DNA of 64,000 nucleotides, from assembly GCF_030295955.1 (NCBI RefSeq), contig NZ_AP027363.1, positions 186,001 through 250,000 of the forward strand, read 5' to 3'. Numbering within the stretch: the first letter of the stretch is position 1; each line of letters begins with the position of its first letter. The stretch comes from Thalassotalea agarivorans. GTDB lineage: Bacteria; Pseudomonadota; Gammaproteobacteria; Enterobacterales; Alteromonadaceae. The notes under the pieces are model-generated. The model was not told the origin of the DNA, ran no database searches, and saw only the letters and a list, made by a program, of their open reading frames with translations. Positions 1-8,772 of the stretch are shown one piece after another. The position numbers were made by a program, and so were the translations under genes.

Positions 1-1
1 A

Positions 2-859
2 GATTTAGCCAAAAGCTTACCGTTTATTATTTTACCGTTAGCGGCGATTAGTTTGTTTTTCTACTATCGAGATTTGCAAACAGCGCTGTTTTTTGCACTC
101 GTTATGTCGGCGTTATTCTTTGGCATTAGAAAGCTATTGTCGAAACCTCGCGACTCACTCTCGTCAAGCCAGCTCGATTTAGCAGACTTGCTAACCAACA
201 AACCTTGGCTAATTTTGCTTGGCATTGGTTTTATTTCGATGATGTTTAACGGCATAAAATATGGCGTGATTGCATACTACTTCAAATATTACGTCGGCGA
301 TGAACTCATGGTTGGGCAATATTTTGTTGCCTTGCTAGTGGTATCGATTCTAGGTGCGTTGGCCACCAGTCAGTTGGCGAAATGGTTTGGTCGAAAAACA
401 TTGTTCATCGCTTCACTGTTATTGTCTGGTGTTTTAACTGCTGCCATGTTTTTAATTCCAGTGAGCAATGCGAGTGCAGTATTTGCGTTAGGTTGCGCTG
501 CCGAATTTTTTGCGGCCATATTACCTACTTTGTATTTCTCTATGTTAGGTGACTCTGCGGACTACTCGGAATGGAAGAATCATCGACGAGCGACGGGTTT
601 GGTTTATTCTGCCGGTACCTTTGTCCAGAAAACTGGCGGCGGATTTGCCGGTGCATTGGTGTTACTGGTACTTGCAGGTTACGGTTACGATGGCATGGAC
701 CAATCAACTATAGAAGGTGCATTGCCTGGCATACAGCACTTAATGAGCTGGATTCCTGCTTTGTTTGCATTTGCTGGTGCAATACTTATGGCTTTTTATC
801 CAATTACCGATAAAATACAGGCACAAATTTCTCAGGAACTTCAATCACGTAGGGCGTAA
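2..859 (+). CDS. GPH-family (MelB-type) sugar:cation symporter, 3' part
   Basis: The reading frame is open to the left edge of the window, so the 5' part of the gene is missing; about 285 C-terminal residues are visible. The protein is strongly hydrophobic with about seven membrane segments. A cytoplasmic-loop signature (LAKWFGRKTLF) and the later GDSADYSEWKNHRRATGL stretch are typical of glycoside-pentoside-hexuronide:cation symporters, which bring sugars or small oligosaccharides across the inner membrane with Na+ or H+. The TAA stop lies 9 bases before a LacI-type regulator, so the two are probably co-transcribed. The substrate cannot be read from the sequence; the agar-degradation genes nearby make a galactoside or AHG-containing sugar plausible. 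Family is clear, substrate is inference. Confidence 0.85.
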   Translation, partial: DLAKSLPFIILPLAAISLFFYYRDLQTALFFALVMSALFFGIRKLLSKPRDSLSSSQLDLADLLTNKPWLILLGIGFISMMFNGIKYGVIAYYFKYYVGDELMVGQYFVALLVVSILGALATSQLAKWFGRKTLFIASLLLSGVLTAAMFLIPVSNASAVFALGCAAEFFAAILPTLYFSMLGDSADYSEWKNHRRATGLVYSAGTFVQKTGGGFAGALVLLVLAGYGYDGMDQSTIEGALPGIQHLMSWIPALFAFAGAILMAFYPITDKIQAQISQELQSRRA

Positions 860-868
860 ATAATAACA

Positions 869-1867
869 ATGGCAACGATTTACGAAGTATCAAAACTAGC
901 TAATGTTTCACTTGCGACTGTATCGCGAGTGATGAATGGTAATACCAAAGTCAGCGATAAAACTCGTGAAAAAGTGCTATCAGCCATGCGCGAACTGGGC
1001 TATCGACCTAATGCAACTGCCCGATCCTTGGCCTCAAATAGAACTGATACTGTCGGTGTATTAGTGTCTGAATTAAATGGTGCGTTTTTCGGTGAAATGA
1101 TGGCAGGTATAGAGCAAGAACTGAGACTTGCAGATAAACACGTTATTATTACCACCGGCCACAGTGAAGAAGAAAAAGAAAAAGACGGCATCGAATTTTT
1201 ATTAAGCCGTAATTGCGATGCGCTTATCCTCCATGTAGAGGGTGTAAGCGACGAATACATGATAGAGCTTTCAAAAGGTAAGGTGCCTGTTTATTTAGTT
1301 GGCCGAAATATTGAGCAGATTAGTGAAAACTGTATTAGCTTGGACAATGAATACGGCGGTTATTTAGCTACCACAAGCATCTTGGCACAAGGCCACAAAG
1401 AAATCGCCTATATCGCTGGGCAACAATTCAAACCTGATGCAATAGAGCGTTTCGCAGGCCATAAAAAAGCGTTAAGTGAAGCAGGTGTAGAATTGAATCA
1501 GTCACTATTTTTCGAAGGGGACTTCAAAGAAACCGGTGGTGCAGCAGGCATTAAAGCATTATTAGCAACGGGCATACCTTTTACTGCACTTGTCTGTGCC
1601 AATGACGAAATGGCATCAGGCGCAATGAAATACGCGCGAGAACATGGCATAGACTTACCAAAAGACCTGTCAATTATTGGCTTTGATAATGTGATTTTTG
1701 CCAATTACCTTTATCCTAAACTTACCACTGTAGAATATCCCATTTTTGAAATGGGACAAATGGGAGCCAAACTCGCTTTGCGCGAGGTCTATGGCAAACA
1801 AGATGTCTACGTGAAGCAAGTTTTTTCTCCTCAATTGAAGATGCGAGACTCTACTTTACCTGTGTAA
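869..1867 (+). CDS. LacI/GalR-family transcriptional regulator
   Basis: The 332-residue protein has an N-terminal LacI helix-turn-helix (residues 1-50, MATIYEVSKLANVSLATVSRV) with the hinge helix (PNATARSLAS). A periplasmic-binding-protein-like effector domain follows (about 60-330), with the usual DNVIFANYLYPKLTTVEYP segment near the end. Such proteins are normally sugar-responsive repressors. It starts 9 bases after the symporter gene, so it probably belongs to the same transcript and controls sugar uptake. There is no clear Shine-Dalgarno before the ATG, consistent with translational coupling. It is related to, but distinct from, the second LacI protein at 7642. The effector is unknown. 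Confidence 0.93.
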   Translation: MATIYEVSKLANVSLATVSRVMNGNTKVSDKTREKVLSAMRELGYRPNATARSLASNRTDTVGVLVSELNGAFFGEMMAGIEQELRLADKHVIITTGHSEEEKEKDGIEFLLSRNCDALILHVEGVSDEYMIELSKGKVPVYLVGRNIEQISENCISLDNEYGGYLATTSILAQGHKEIAYIAGQQFKPDAIERFAGHKKALSEAGVELNQSLFFEGDFKETGGAAGIKALLATGIPFTALVCANDEMASGAMKYAREHGIDLPKDLSIIGFDNVIFANYLYPKLTTVEYPIFEMGQMGAKLALREVYGKQDVYVKQVFSPQLKMRDSTLPV

Positions 1868-2000
1868 AGTTTGTGGATGTACATAAAACTGTACTAATGA
1901 GCTTCTAGAACCCCATATTTGCACCTATTGCTTGCTTTTTCCCCTAAAACTGCTTTGTTATACTCACGGCAATTAATGTGAATAATAACAAGGCATCCTT

Positions 2001-3314
2001 ATGGCTTTAAACGAAACGCACGACCTGTCATTGACCTCATGGGTGACAAGTGCCAATGATTCAGCAACAGATTTTCCAATCCAAAACCTACCTGTAGCGA
2101 GCTTTCGTGTAGCAGGCAGCGAACAATCTTTTCGCGGCGGCGTCGCCATCGGCGACCAAATTGTTGACCTACAGCAACTTGCTGAAAAATCAATTTTTGT
2201 AGGTCTTGCTCAAGATGCGCTTTTAGCTTGCAGTCAGGAAGATTTGAATGATTTTATGGCGATGGGAAGCCAAGCTTGGTCTGCGCTAAGGCTAGCACTT
2301 TCTAAAGCGCTACGCAGCGACGCACCTGAGCAAGACATTATTGCTAGTTGCCTTGTTGCACAAACAGATGCTGAGTTTAAATTGCCTTGTACAATTGGTG
2401 ATTACACTGATTTCTATACCTCGATTTATCATGCTACTAGCGTTGGCAAATTATTCCGTCCAGACAACCCATTGTTGCCTAACTACAAATGGGTACCGAT
2501 TGGTTATCATGGCCGATCTTCATCTATCGATGTGTCGGGGCAAGCATTTCATCGCCCTTGTGGACAAACTAAAGCGCCTGACGCTACAGAGCCAAGTTTT
2601 GGTCCATGTAAGCGTTTAGACTATGAATTAGAATTAGGTATCTACTTAGGTGCGGGCAATGCATTGGGCGACGCCATTGCAATTGATGATGCTGATAAAC
2701 ATGTATTTGGTTTCTGTCTATTCAATGACTGGTCAGCACGCGATATGCAAGCTTGGGAATATCAGCCATTAGGCCCCTTTTTGGCAAAGAATTTTGCATC
2801 AACCGTATCTCCTTGGATTGTTTCGAATGAAGCATTAGAGCCTTATCGTGTTGCTTGGAGTCGTGATGAAAATGATCCGCAACCTATGGCTTACCTAGAG
2901 TCGGAAAAAAACCGCAGTGAAGGCGCTATCGATATTCAATTAGAAGTGTTACTAGAAACAGAAAAAATGCGTAGTGAAGGTGAGCAAGCGGTTCAGCTTT
3001 CGCAATCTAGCTTCAAGCATTCTTATTGGACTGTCGCGCAAATGGTGGCCCATCACAGCGTTAATGGCTGTAACTTAAAACCGGGTGATTTCTTTGGTAG
3101 TGGTACTCAATCAGGTCCAACTCATGAAGAAGCCGGTTCTTTATTGGAACTTTCCAAGGGTGGTAAAGAAGCTATCTCATTACCAAACGGTGAAACGCGA
3201 ACATTCCTCAATGATGGTGACAATGTGATCATGCGTGGTTATTGTCATAAAGAAGGCCATGCACGCATTGGTTTTGGTGAAGTCACGTCTTTGGTTTTAC
3301 CAGCAAAACAATAA
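2001..3314 (+). CDS. fahA: Fumarylacetoacetase
   Basis: A 437-residue fumarylacetoacetate hydrolase, the last enzyme of tyrosine/homogentisate catabolism, which splits fumarylacetoacetate to fumarate and acetoacetate. The conserved DYTDFYTSIYHATSVG stretch, YHGRSSSI, the metal-binding DYELELGIYLG and the FNDWSARDMQAWEYQPLGPF segment are all present, and the length is normal for the family. An AAGG Shine-Dalgarno lies about 10 bases before the ATG. maiA follows on the same strand, separated by a strong hairpin at 3319. The usual partners hmgA and hppD are not in this window. It has no evident link to the agar genes and probably represents the housekeeping flank. Confidence 0.95.
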   Translation: MALNETHDLSLTSWVTSANDSATDFPIQNLPVASFRVAGSEQSFRGGVAIGDQIVDLQQLAEKSIFVGLAQDALLACSQEDLNDFMAMGSQAWSALRLALSKALRSDAPEQDIIASCLVAQTDAEFKLPCTIGDYTDFYTSIYHATSVGKLFRPDNPLLPNYKWVPIGYHGRSSSIDVSGQAFHRPCGQTKAPDATEPSFGPCKRLDYELELGIYLGAGNALGDAIAIDDADKHVFGFCLFNDWSARDMQAWEYQPLGPFLAKNFASTVSPWIVSNEALEPYRVAWSRDENDPQPMAYLESEKNRSEGAIDIQLEVLLETEKMRSEGEQAVQLSQSSFKHSYWTVAQMVAHHSVNGCNLKPGDFFGSGTQSGPTHEEAGSLLELSKGGKEAISLPNGETRTFLNDGDNVIMRGYCHKEGHARIGFGEVTSLVLPAKQ

Positions 3315-3318
3315 AAAT

Positions 3319-3340
3319 AGCGGCCTTGGCCGCTTTTTTT
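3319..3340 (+). terminator. Rho-independent terminator after fahA
   Basis: AGCGGCC and GGCCGCT form a 7-bp GC-rich stem with a very tight loop, followed by a run of seven T. It lies 5 bases after the fahA stop and 30 bases before maiA, so maiA is either expressed by read-through or has its own promoter. Confidence 0.8.
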
Positions 3341-3369
3341 AACCCAAGTAAAACAGGTATAGGTTTTTT

Positions 3370-3984
3370 ATGAAATTGTATGACTACAGTAAATCTTCTG
3401 CAGCTTACCGCTTGCGCATTGCGTTAAACCTTAAAGGGCTTGACTACGAAAAGGTTAATGTGAATTTGTTGCATGGCGAACAAAAAGGTGATGATTACAA
3501 AGCGTTAAATCCACAAGGATTGGTACCAGCGCTTGAAGATAAGACCTTATATACGCAATCTTTAGCGATACTTGAATATTTAGAAGAGGCTTATCCGCAA
3601 ACGCCTTTATTGCCGAATAATTTGGCAGACAAAACGCAGGTTAGAGCACTTGCATTGTCGATTGCATGTGATATCCATCCGTTAAATAATTTGCGTGTTT
3701 TAAAATACCTAACCGTTGACATGGCTTTGTCTGAAGAACAAAAGATGCAGTGGTATCATCATTGGATTAGTGAAGGGTTTACCGCACTTGAGAAGCAATT
3801 GGCTGAAACTGCAGGCACGTTTAGTTTTGGTGATGCACCATCGATAGTCGATGTTTGCTTGGTACCTCAGGTGTTTAATGCCAATAGATTTAAAGTACCG
3901 ATGGATGCTTTCCCTACAATCAAACGTATCGTTGCCCAATGTGAGACACTAGAAGCGTTTAAACTAGCCCATCCAGACGCATAG
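3370..3984 (+). CDS. maiA: Maleylacetoacetate isomerase (zeta-class GST)
   Basis: A 204-residue protein of the glutathione S-transferase superfamily. The N-terminal thioredoxin-like domain carries the zeta-class active-site motif SSAAYRLRIALNLKG (residues 9-23) and the glutathione-binding LVPALEDKTLYTQSLAILEYL segment, followed by an all-helical C-terminal domain. It isomerises maleylacetoacetate to fumarylacetoacetate, the substrate of the neighbouring fahA product, so the pair forms the last two steps of homogentisate breakdown. A Shine-Dalgarno (AGG) lies a few bases upstream. Confidence 0.94.
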   Translation: MKLYDYSKSSAAYRLRIALNLKGLDYEKVNVNLLHGEQKGDDYKALNPQGLVPALEDKTLYTQSLAILEYLEEAYPQTPLLPNNLADKTQVRALALSIACDIHPLNNLRVLKYLTVDMALSEEQKMQWYHHWISEGFTALEKQLAETAGTFSFGDAPSIVDVCLVPQVFNANRFKVPMDAFPTIKRIVAQCETLEAFKLAHPDA

Positions 3985-3990
3985 ATACAA

Positions 3991-4021
3991 AAAAAGAGTG
4001 GTTGAAGCAACCACTCTTTTT
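3991..4021 (+). terminator. Rho-independent terminator after maiA
   Basis: A long near-perfect hairpin, AAAAAGAGTGGTTG / CAACCACTCTTTTT with a 3-base loop AAG, begins 7 bases after the maiA stop. The A-run before and T-run after would let it act in both directions. Confidence 0.9.
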
Positions 4022-4101
4022 CCAGATTTTCAGCACAAACCTCGCCCCATTTAAATCAGCGCTAAGTTCTATACTTTAAGAGCAAAAAGGGGAATAAGGA
4101 G

Positions 4102-4123
4102 ATCCCGTATCAAGGTACGGGAT
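4102..4123. repeat. Intergenic palindrome, possible dispersed repeat
   Basis: ATCCCGTA and TACGGGAT form an 8-bp inverted repeat around a 6-base loop in the roughly 245-base gap between the maiA terminator and the end of galE. There is no T-tract, so it is not an obvious terminator. Its form (GATCCCGTA..TACGGGATGAC) resembles short extragenic palindromes that recur in many marine gammaproteobacterial genomes; I cannot confirm other copies from this window. Nothing else is evident in the gap. Confidence 0.4.
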
Positions 4124-4265
4124 GACGCGTTAACCATTAAAAAGCTTGAGCTTTGAGCTACTAGCATTTTTTAAAAGAATACCACGTTCCTTGTACCCAG
4201 CAGTTTCACTGCTGATTTGTTTTTACTCGTCCTATTCGAACCCAAGACCTAACTTATCTCTGGGG

Positions 4266-5291
4266 TTATTCGGCATATCCATCGGGGTTGCCAGACTGCC
4301 AACGCCAAGTATCTTCCATCATCGTCGTTAGGTCGCGTTTCGCTGTCCAACCAAGGGCTGTTTTTGCTTTCTCTGCATTAGCCCAAAATGCGGGTAAATC
4401 ACCTGCGCGACGAGGCGATATTTGATAAGGAATATTAACCTTTGTCGCCTGCTCGAAGGCGTTGACGATAGCGAGTACAGATGTGCCATTACCGGTACCT
4501 AAATTAAAAGCTTCAAATCCTGTAAAAGATTGCTCTTTATTGAGCCAATTTAGTGCGGCAACGTGTCCCTCAGCTAAGTCCATTACATGCAAATAGTCGC
4601 GCTCACAAGTACCATCTTCGGTAGGGTAATCATCGCCAAAGATACTTAACTTTTCACGTTTTCCTACGGCTACTTGCGCTACAAAGGGTAGTAAATTGTT
4701 GGGTATACCTTTTGGATCTTCACCTATCATGCCGCTTTCATGAGCGCCAATGGGATTAAAGTAACGTAACGATACGCCACGAAATTGTGGATTAGCATTA
4801 ACCACATCCATCATGATTTTCTCTACCATGACTTTACTTGTACCGTATGGACTCGAAGGGTTACCCAACGGCATATCTTCTTTATAAGGCACAGCATTGG
4901 CCTCACCATAAACGGTTGCTGACGAACTAAAGATAAAGTTCTTTACTTCATGTTTTTGCATGACTTCAAGCAGGTTGACGGTACCAGCAACATTGTTTTC
5001 ATAGTAACTTAGTGGAATAACGCTAGATTCCCCTACCGCTTTAAGCGCGGCAAAGTGAATAACAGCAGATACTTGCTGTTGCTCAAAAATTGCATCAAGT
5101 GCAATTGTGTCTCTGATATCCGCTTGAATAAATGTTGCAGCCTTGCCTGTAATAGTCGCAACACGACGAAGTGATTCTTCACTGGCGTTACATAGGTTAT
5201 CTACAACAACGACGTCATATCCTTGTTCTAAAAGACAAAGCACAGTATGTGACCCGATGTATCCTGCGCCACCGGTAACGAGTATTTTCAT
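4266..5291 (-). CDS. galE: UDP-glucose 4-epimerase
   Basis: A 341-residue extended short-chain dehydrogenase. The N-terminal NAD-binding GGAGYIGSH (residues 7-15) and the catalytic Ser124, Tyr149 and Lys153 (SPYGTSK) are present, as is the SLRYFNPIGAHESGMIGED segment typical of GalE. It interconverts UDP-galactose and UDP-glucose, closing the Leloir pathway. It is last in the galT-galK-galE operon, starting 9 bases after galK with an AGGAT Shine-Dalgarno. In this setting it processes D-galactose released from agar or porphyran, and could also supply UDP-galactose for exopolysaccharide. Confidence 0.96.
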   Translation of the reverse strand: MKILVTGGAGYIGSHTVLCLLEQGYDVVVVDNLCNASEESLRRVATITGKAATFIQADIRDTIALDAIFEQQQVSAVIHFAALKAVGESSVIPLSYYENNVAGTVNLLEVMQKHEVKNFIFSSSATVYGEANAVPYKEDMPLGNPSSPYGTSKVMVEKIMMDVVNANPQFRGVSLRYFNPIGAHESGMIGEDPKGIPNNLLPFVAQVAVGKREKLSIFGDDYPTEDGTCERDYLHVMDLAEGHVAALNWLNKEQSFTGFEAFNLGTGNGTSVLAIVNAFEQATKVNIPYQISPRRAGDLPAFWANAEKAKTALGWTAKRDLTTMMEDTWRWQSGNPDGYAE

Positions 5292-5300
5292 GATTTTATC

Positions 5301-6449
5301 CTAGCGATTGGCAAATGCGCCGTTTTTAGCAACGCACACCCAAATATCTTCTTTTATGCCTGTATGAGCGTGGTATTGATCAGCGATTGCTTGTTTGACT
5401 TTAGCGACAAGATGCTGAGGCGCCAATGCTACTACACAGCCGCCAAAACCGCCACCTGTCATTCGCGCGCCACCTTGATCGCCTAAAACCGCCATGATGA
5501 TTTCTACAAGATAATCCAATTGAGGCACGGTAACTTCAAAATCATCTTTGAGCGATTGATGAGACTCAACCATAAGTTGGCCCATCTGCGCCATGTCGTG
5601 TGCCGTTAGTGCAGTTAGCGCTTTTTCAGTGCGAGCGCTTTCGGTGATTACATGACGAGCGCGACGGAACAATGCGTCTGGCAATGTATCTTGTTTCGTC
5701 ATTAGTTGCGCTAATGTGACTTCTCGTAGGGACTTAGCGTTAAAGATTGCTGCAACCTCTTCACATTGCGCTCTGCGCGTATTGTATTCACTATCAACAA
5801 GGCCGCGCTTAACATTTGAGTTAACAATTATTACCGCCATATCATCGGGGATGGGAGCATGTGAAATGCTTAGATCGCGACAATCTAGCAGCATTGCATT
5901 GCCTTCCGTTCCCATCGCCGAGACAAGTTGATCCATGATGCCGCAATTACAACCAACAAACTCATTTTCTGCTTTTTGGCCCATTAACGCCGCGGTTACA
6001 CCGTCTAGAGGTAATTCATTTAACTGCGCAAACGTTTTTAGCACCGCTATTTCAAAACTAGCGGATGAACTTAATCCAGCGCCTTGTGGAACATTGCCCG
6101 TCACCACTAAATCAGCACCAACTATGTGTGGGAATTTCTCCATTAAAGCCAACAAGGTTCCGGCGATATAATTCACCCACATCTTGTTTTGATCAAACTG
6201 TATGTCGTCTAAAGAAAATGACGCAGTTTCATTGTTGCAATCAAGTGCCAATACGTTAATTGTTCTGTCATCGCGTTTGTTAGCCGCGATGCTGGTGCCG
6301 AAATTGATAGCGGCAGGTAAAACAAAGCCCTCATTGTAATCGGTATGATCGCCAATTAGATTGACTCTGCCTGGGCCATGAAAAACACCTTGAGGTGTTG
6401 TCTTAAACTGTTCAATAAAGGCTGCAGTCGCCTTTGCTGTCATTGTCAT
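5301..6449 (-). CDS. galK: Galactokinase
   Basis: A 382-residue GHMP kinase. The galactokinase signature GRVNLIGDHTDYNEG is at residues 27-41, the ATP-binding PQGAGLSSSAS at 121-131, the catalytic-base motif GIMDQLVS with Asp173, and the C-terminal GHMP motif GGARMTGGGFGGCVVAL. It phosphorylates alpha-D-galactose to galactose 1-phosphate. The AAGGAA Shine-Dalgarno lies at the end of galT, and the start is 2 bases after the galT stop, showing tight coupling. The alternative ATG two codons downstream is less well spaced from the Shine-Dalgarno. No galactose mutarotase gene accompanies the operon. Confidence 0.96.
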   Translation of the reverse strand: MTMTAKATAAFIEQFKTTPQGVFHGPGRVNLIGDHTDYNEGFVLPAAINFGTSIAANKRDDRTINVLALDCNNETASFSLDDIQFDQNKMWVNYIAGTLLALMEKFPHIVGADLVVTGNVPQGAGLSSSASFEIAVLKTFAQLNELPLDGVTAALMGQKAENEFVGCNCGIMDQLVSAMGTEGNAMLLDCRDLSISHAPIPDDMAVIIVNSNVKRGLVDSEYNTRRAQCEEVAAIFNAKSLREVTLAQLMTKQDTLPDALFRRARHVITESARTEKALTALTAHDMAQMGQLMVESHQSLKDDFEVTVPQLDYLVEIIMAVLGDQGGARMTGGGFGGCVVALAPQHLVAKVKQAIADQYHAHTGIKEDIWVCVAKNGAFANR

Positions 6450-6451
6450 TA

Positions 6452-7492
6452 TTATTGTTCCTTGTAATGAATTGGCGATACTTCACGTAATCGCGCCGCG
6501 GCTTGTTCGGCGGTAAGGTCGCGTTGTGCTTCTGCCATCATTTCATAGCCAACCATGAATTTTCTCACGGTTGCACTTCTTAAAAGCGGAGGTAGAAAGC
6601 TCGCGTGCAAAGTCCACTCAGGATGACTTTCGCCGTCATATGGCGCGCCATGCCAACCCATTGAATAAGGGAATGAGCATTGAAATAAATTGTCATATCG
6701 AATGGTAATTTGCTTCAAAATATCGGCCAAGCTCGCTTGTTGATTAGTGCTAAGCTCGGTCATTCGAGAGACAGAAAACTTAGGTAGTAGTAAGGTTTCA
6801 AACGGCCATGCCGCCCAATATGGCACAACAACAACCCAATCGTCGTTTTCTACTACAACACGCTCTTGCTTGGTGATTTCTTTTGCTGCGTAGTCGGTGA
6901 GCAGATTACGGTTGTAGCTTTCCATGTATGCACGTTGAGCATTGTGCTTTTTCTCTACCAAGGTCGGTAGCTGCTGCTGGGCCCAAATTTGACCATGAGG
7001 ATGCGGGTTTGAACAACCCATGACAGCACCCTTATTTTCAAAGACTTGCACCCAATTATAGCGAGCGCCTAGGTCGTGACATTGTTCCATCCAAGTAGAA
7101 ACAACCGCTTCGATTTCTTGCTGACTAAGTTGCGGCAATGTTTTGCTATGATCAGGCGAAAAACAGATAACACGACTTTCGCCCTGTTCGGTCGCCATTT
7201 TAAACAAAGGATCGTCTTCTTGGTGGATCGGTGTGTCTTCTTTTAATGCGGCAAAATCATTTTTAAATACGAAGGTTGAAGTGTACTTTTCGTTCACTTC
7301 ACCATTGATACGTGTGTTACCGGCACAAAGGTAGCAGCTTTCATCATACGCTGGCTTTGGCGTTTCATCGATGGCCTCAACCTGGCCTTGCCAAGGTCTT
7401 TTGGCACGATGAGGAGATACCAAAATCCATTCATTAATCAGTGGATTGTAGCGGCGATGCGGATGTTCTGTCGGATCGAATTCTGTTGTCAT
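6452..7492 (-). CDS. galT: Galactose-1-phosphate uridylyltransferase
   Basis: A 346-residue HIT-superfamily enzyme. The zinc-binding Cys53-x-x-Cys56 and the catalytic HPHGQIW motif (nucleophile His166) are present, and the length is normal for GalT. It transfers UMP from UDP-glucose to galactose 1-phosphate. It is the first gene of the gal operon on the minus strand. A perfect GTAAACGTTTAC palindrome lies 34 bases upstream of its start and diverges toward the LacI-type regulator at 7642, which probably controls it. Confidence 0.96.
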   Translation of the reverse strand: MTTEFDPTEHPHRRYNPLINEWILVSPHRAKRPWQGQVEAIDETPKPAYDESCYLCAGNTRINGEVNEKYTSTFVFKNDFAALKEDTPIHQEDDPLFKMATEQGESRVICFSPDHSKTLPQLSQQEIEAVVSTWMEQCHDLGARYNWVQVFENKGAVMGCSNPHPHGQIWAQQQLPTLVEKKHNAQRAYMESYNRNLLTDYAAKEITKQERVVVENDDWVVVVPYWAAWPFETLLLPKFSVSRMTELSTNQQASLADILKQITIRYDNLFQCSFPYSMGWHGAPYDGESHPEWTLHASFLPPLLRSATVRKFMVGYEMMAEAQRDLTAEQAAARLREVSPIHYKEQ

Positions 7493-7525
7493 AACGTCTT
7501 TCTCTTATACTTTTCTAGCGAAAGG

Positions 7526-7537
7526 GTAAACGTTTAC
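7526..7537. promoter_or_regulatory. LacI/GalR-type operator 1 (gal operon side)
   Basis: GTAAACGTTTAC is a perfect 12-base palindrome with the central CG step typical of LacI-family operators. It is 34 bases upstream of galT, in the promoter region shared with the divergent regulator. A second copy with one end mismatch lies 102 bases away centre to centre, a layout that could support DNA looping. Confidence 0.75.
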
Positions 7538-7627
7538 ATTTAATATTGCAAATAGTTTGATTAATATTAGAACAACTTGGCTATTCTCGCCTAAAAATGT
7601 ATATTAAGTGCCAGGTAACCCATAAAG

Positions 7628-7639
7628 TTAAACGTTTAC
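7628..7639. promoter_or_regulatory. LacI/GalR-type operator 2 (at regulator start)
   Basis: TTAAACGTTTAC matches the operator at 7526 in 11 of 12 positions. It ends 2 bases before the proposed ATG of the LacI-type regulator, where a bound repressor would block its own expression. It occupies the place where a Shine-Dalgarno would be. Confidence 0.65.
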
Positions 7640-7641
7640 AT

Positions 7642-8643
7642 ATGGCGACTATAAAAGACGTTGCAAAACAAGCGAATGTATCAATAGCTACAGTTTCTCG
7701 TGTAGTTAATAATGGCCCTAAAGTTGGCAAGGAAACGCGTGAACGTGTACTTAACGTTATGCGTGAAATCGGCTATGTTCCAGACGCCAATGCACGCGCG
7801 CTGGTTAAGCAAAAAAGCGATACCATTGGCGTGGTTGTGCCAGACATCAGCGATCCCTTTTTTGCAGCGCTTGCTAGTGGAATAGATAAAGTCGCTAGAA
7901 AAAATAATGTTCAAATGTTACTCAGTACAACGGCGGTAGACGCTGAAGCCGAACAAAAAGCAATAGAAATGCTAATAGAACGTCGCTGTGAATCACTTGT
8001 AGTGCATAGCAAGAAGCTGTCAGATGAGGCGCTTTTAACGCTAGCGAAACGTGTGCCAGGCATGGTAATTATCGACCGTTACATTGAAGAGATAGCAGAA
8101 CGTTGCATTTGGCTTGATAACTATCAAGGAGGAAGAATTGCTGCACGTTACTTACATACCCTTGGTCATAAGCACGTAGCCTGCATTACCAGTAGCTATC
8201 AAATTGAAGATCCCAAACTCAGGTTGCAGGGGTTTACTGAAGGATTAAGTGACGTCAACGTATCTGTCCGTTGCGTCGAGCAGGGCGAACCTAATCAGCA
8301 AGGCGGCGAAAAAGCGGCCCAAGCAATTATTAGTCAACACCCCGAAGTAACAGCTGTATTTGCTTATAATGACGCGATGGCTATTGGCGCTATTTCGACG
8401 CTTGAAGACAATGGTTATAAGGTAGGGCAAGACATTTCCGTTATTGGTTTTGACGATGTTTTGATTGCTCGTTATTCAAGACCAAAACTTACAACTTTGA
8501 AATACCCAATAGAACTCATGGCTCAACAAGCAGCTGAATTGGCACTCAATATTAATAAAGCGTCAGATAACTCACCTAATATTTCACTTTATAAACACCT
8601 TCCTCAGTTGGTCAAACGAGAATCTACCCATTTACTTGGATAA
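7642..8643 (+). CDS. LacI/GalR-family regulator of the gal operon
   Basis: A 333-residue LacI-family protein with N-terminal helix-turn-helix (MATIKDVAKQANVSIATVSRV), hinge helix (DANARALVKQ) and a full effector-binding domain ending in FDDVLIARYSRPKLTTLKYP. The start is placed at the ATG at 7642 because family members begin at MATIKDVA; an upstream in-frame ATG at 7597 would add 15 unconserved residues. Neither start has a good Shine-Dalgarno, and an operator-like palindrome sits directly before the chosen ATG. It is divergent from galTKE, with two GTAAAC-type palindromes between them, so it is probably a galactose-responsive repressor that also controls itself. Confidence 0.9.
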   Translation: MATIKDVAKQANVSIATVSRVVNNGPKVGKETRERVLNVMREIGYVPDANARALVKQKSDTIGVVVPDISDPFFAALASGIDKVARKNNVQMLLSTTAVDAEAEQKAIEMLIERRCESLVVHSKKLSDEALLTLAKRVPGMVIIDRYIEEIAERCIWLDNYQGGRIAARYLHTLGHKHVACITSSYQIEDPKLRLQGFTEGLSDVNVSVRCVEQGEPNQQGGEKAAQAIISQHPEVTAVFAYNDAMAIGAISTLEDNGYKVGQDISVIGFDDVLIARYSRPKLTTLKYPIELMAQQAAELALNINKASDNSPNISLYKHLPQLVKRESTHLLG

Positions 8644-8683
8644 TATTTATTCGTTAACCGGTCAATTTTTTACTATATTGAAG

Positions 8684-8695
8684 ATTGTTAACAAT
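8684..8695. promoter_or_regulatory. GntR-type operator 1 before the AHG operon
   Basis: ATTGTTAACAAT is a perfect 12-base palindrome in the gap between the LacI gene and the AHG cycloisomerase gene. The same word or close variants recur before several other agar genes in the window. A second perfect copy lies 43 bases downstream (centre to centre), close to four helical turns. Confidence 0.75.
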
Positions 8696-8726
8696 TAACC
8701 TTTACAACAAAATGGATAATGTGTAA

Positions 8727-8738
8727 ATTGTTAACAAT
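8727..8738. promoter_or_regulatory. GntR-type operator 2 before the AHG operon
   Basis: A second perfect ATTGTTAACAAT, 35 bases before the ATG of the cycloisomerase gene. It probably overlaps or follows the promoter, as expected for repression. The likely binder is the GntR/FadR-type protein encoded at 24074. Confidence 0.75.
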
Positions 8739-8772
8739 ATGCGCAGAAACCAATAAATGAGATAACAACAAT

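Noticed and set aside
4146-4331. A 61-codon plus-strand frame before and across the end of galE
   Set aside because: It overlaps the galE C-terminus antisense, has no ribosome site and no recognisable protein features.
8650-8661. TTCGTTAACCGG as a further GntR-type site
   Set aside because: Only the GTTAAC core is shared; the outer half sites do not match, unlike the two perfect copies just downstream.
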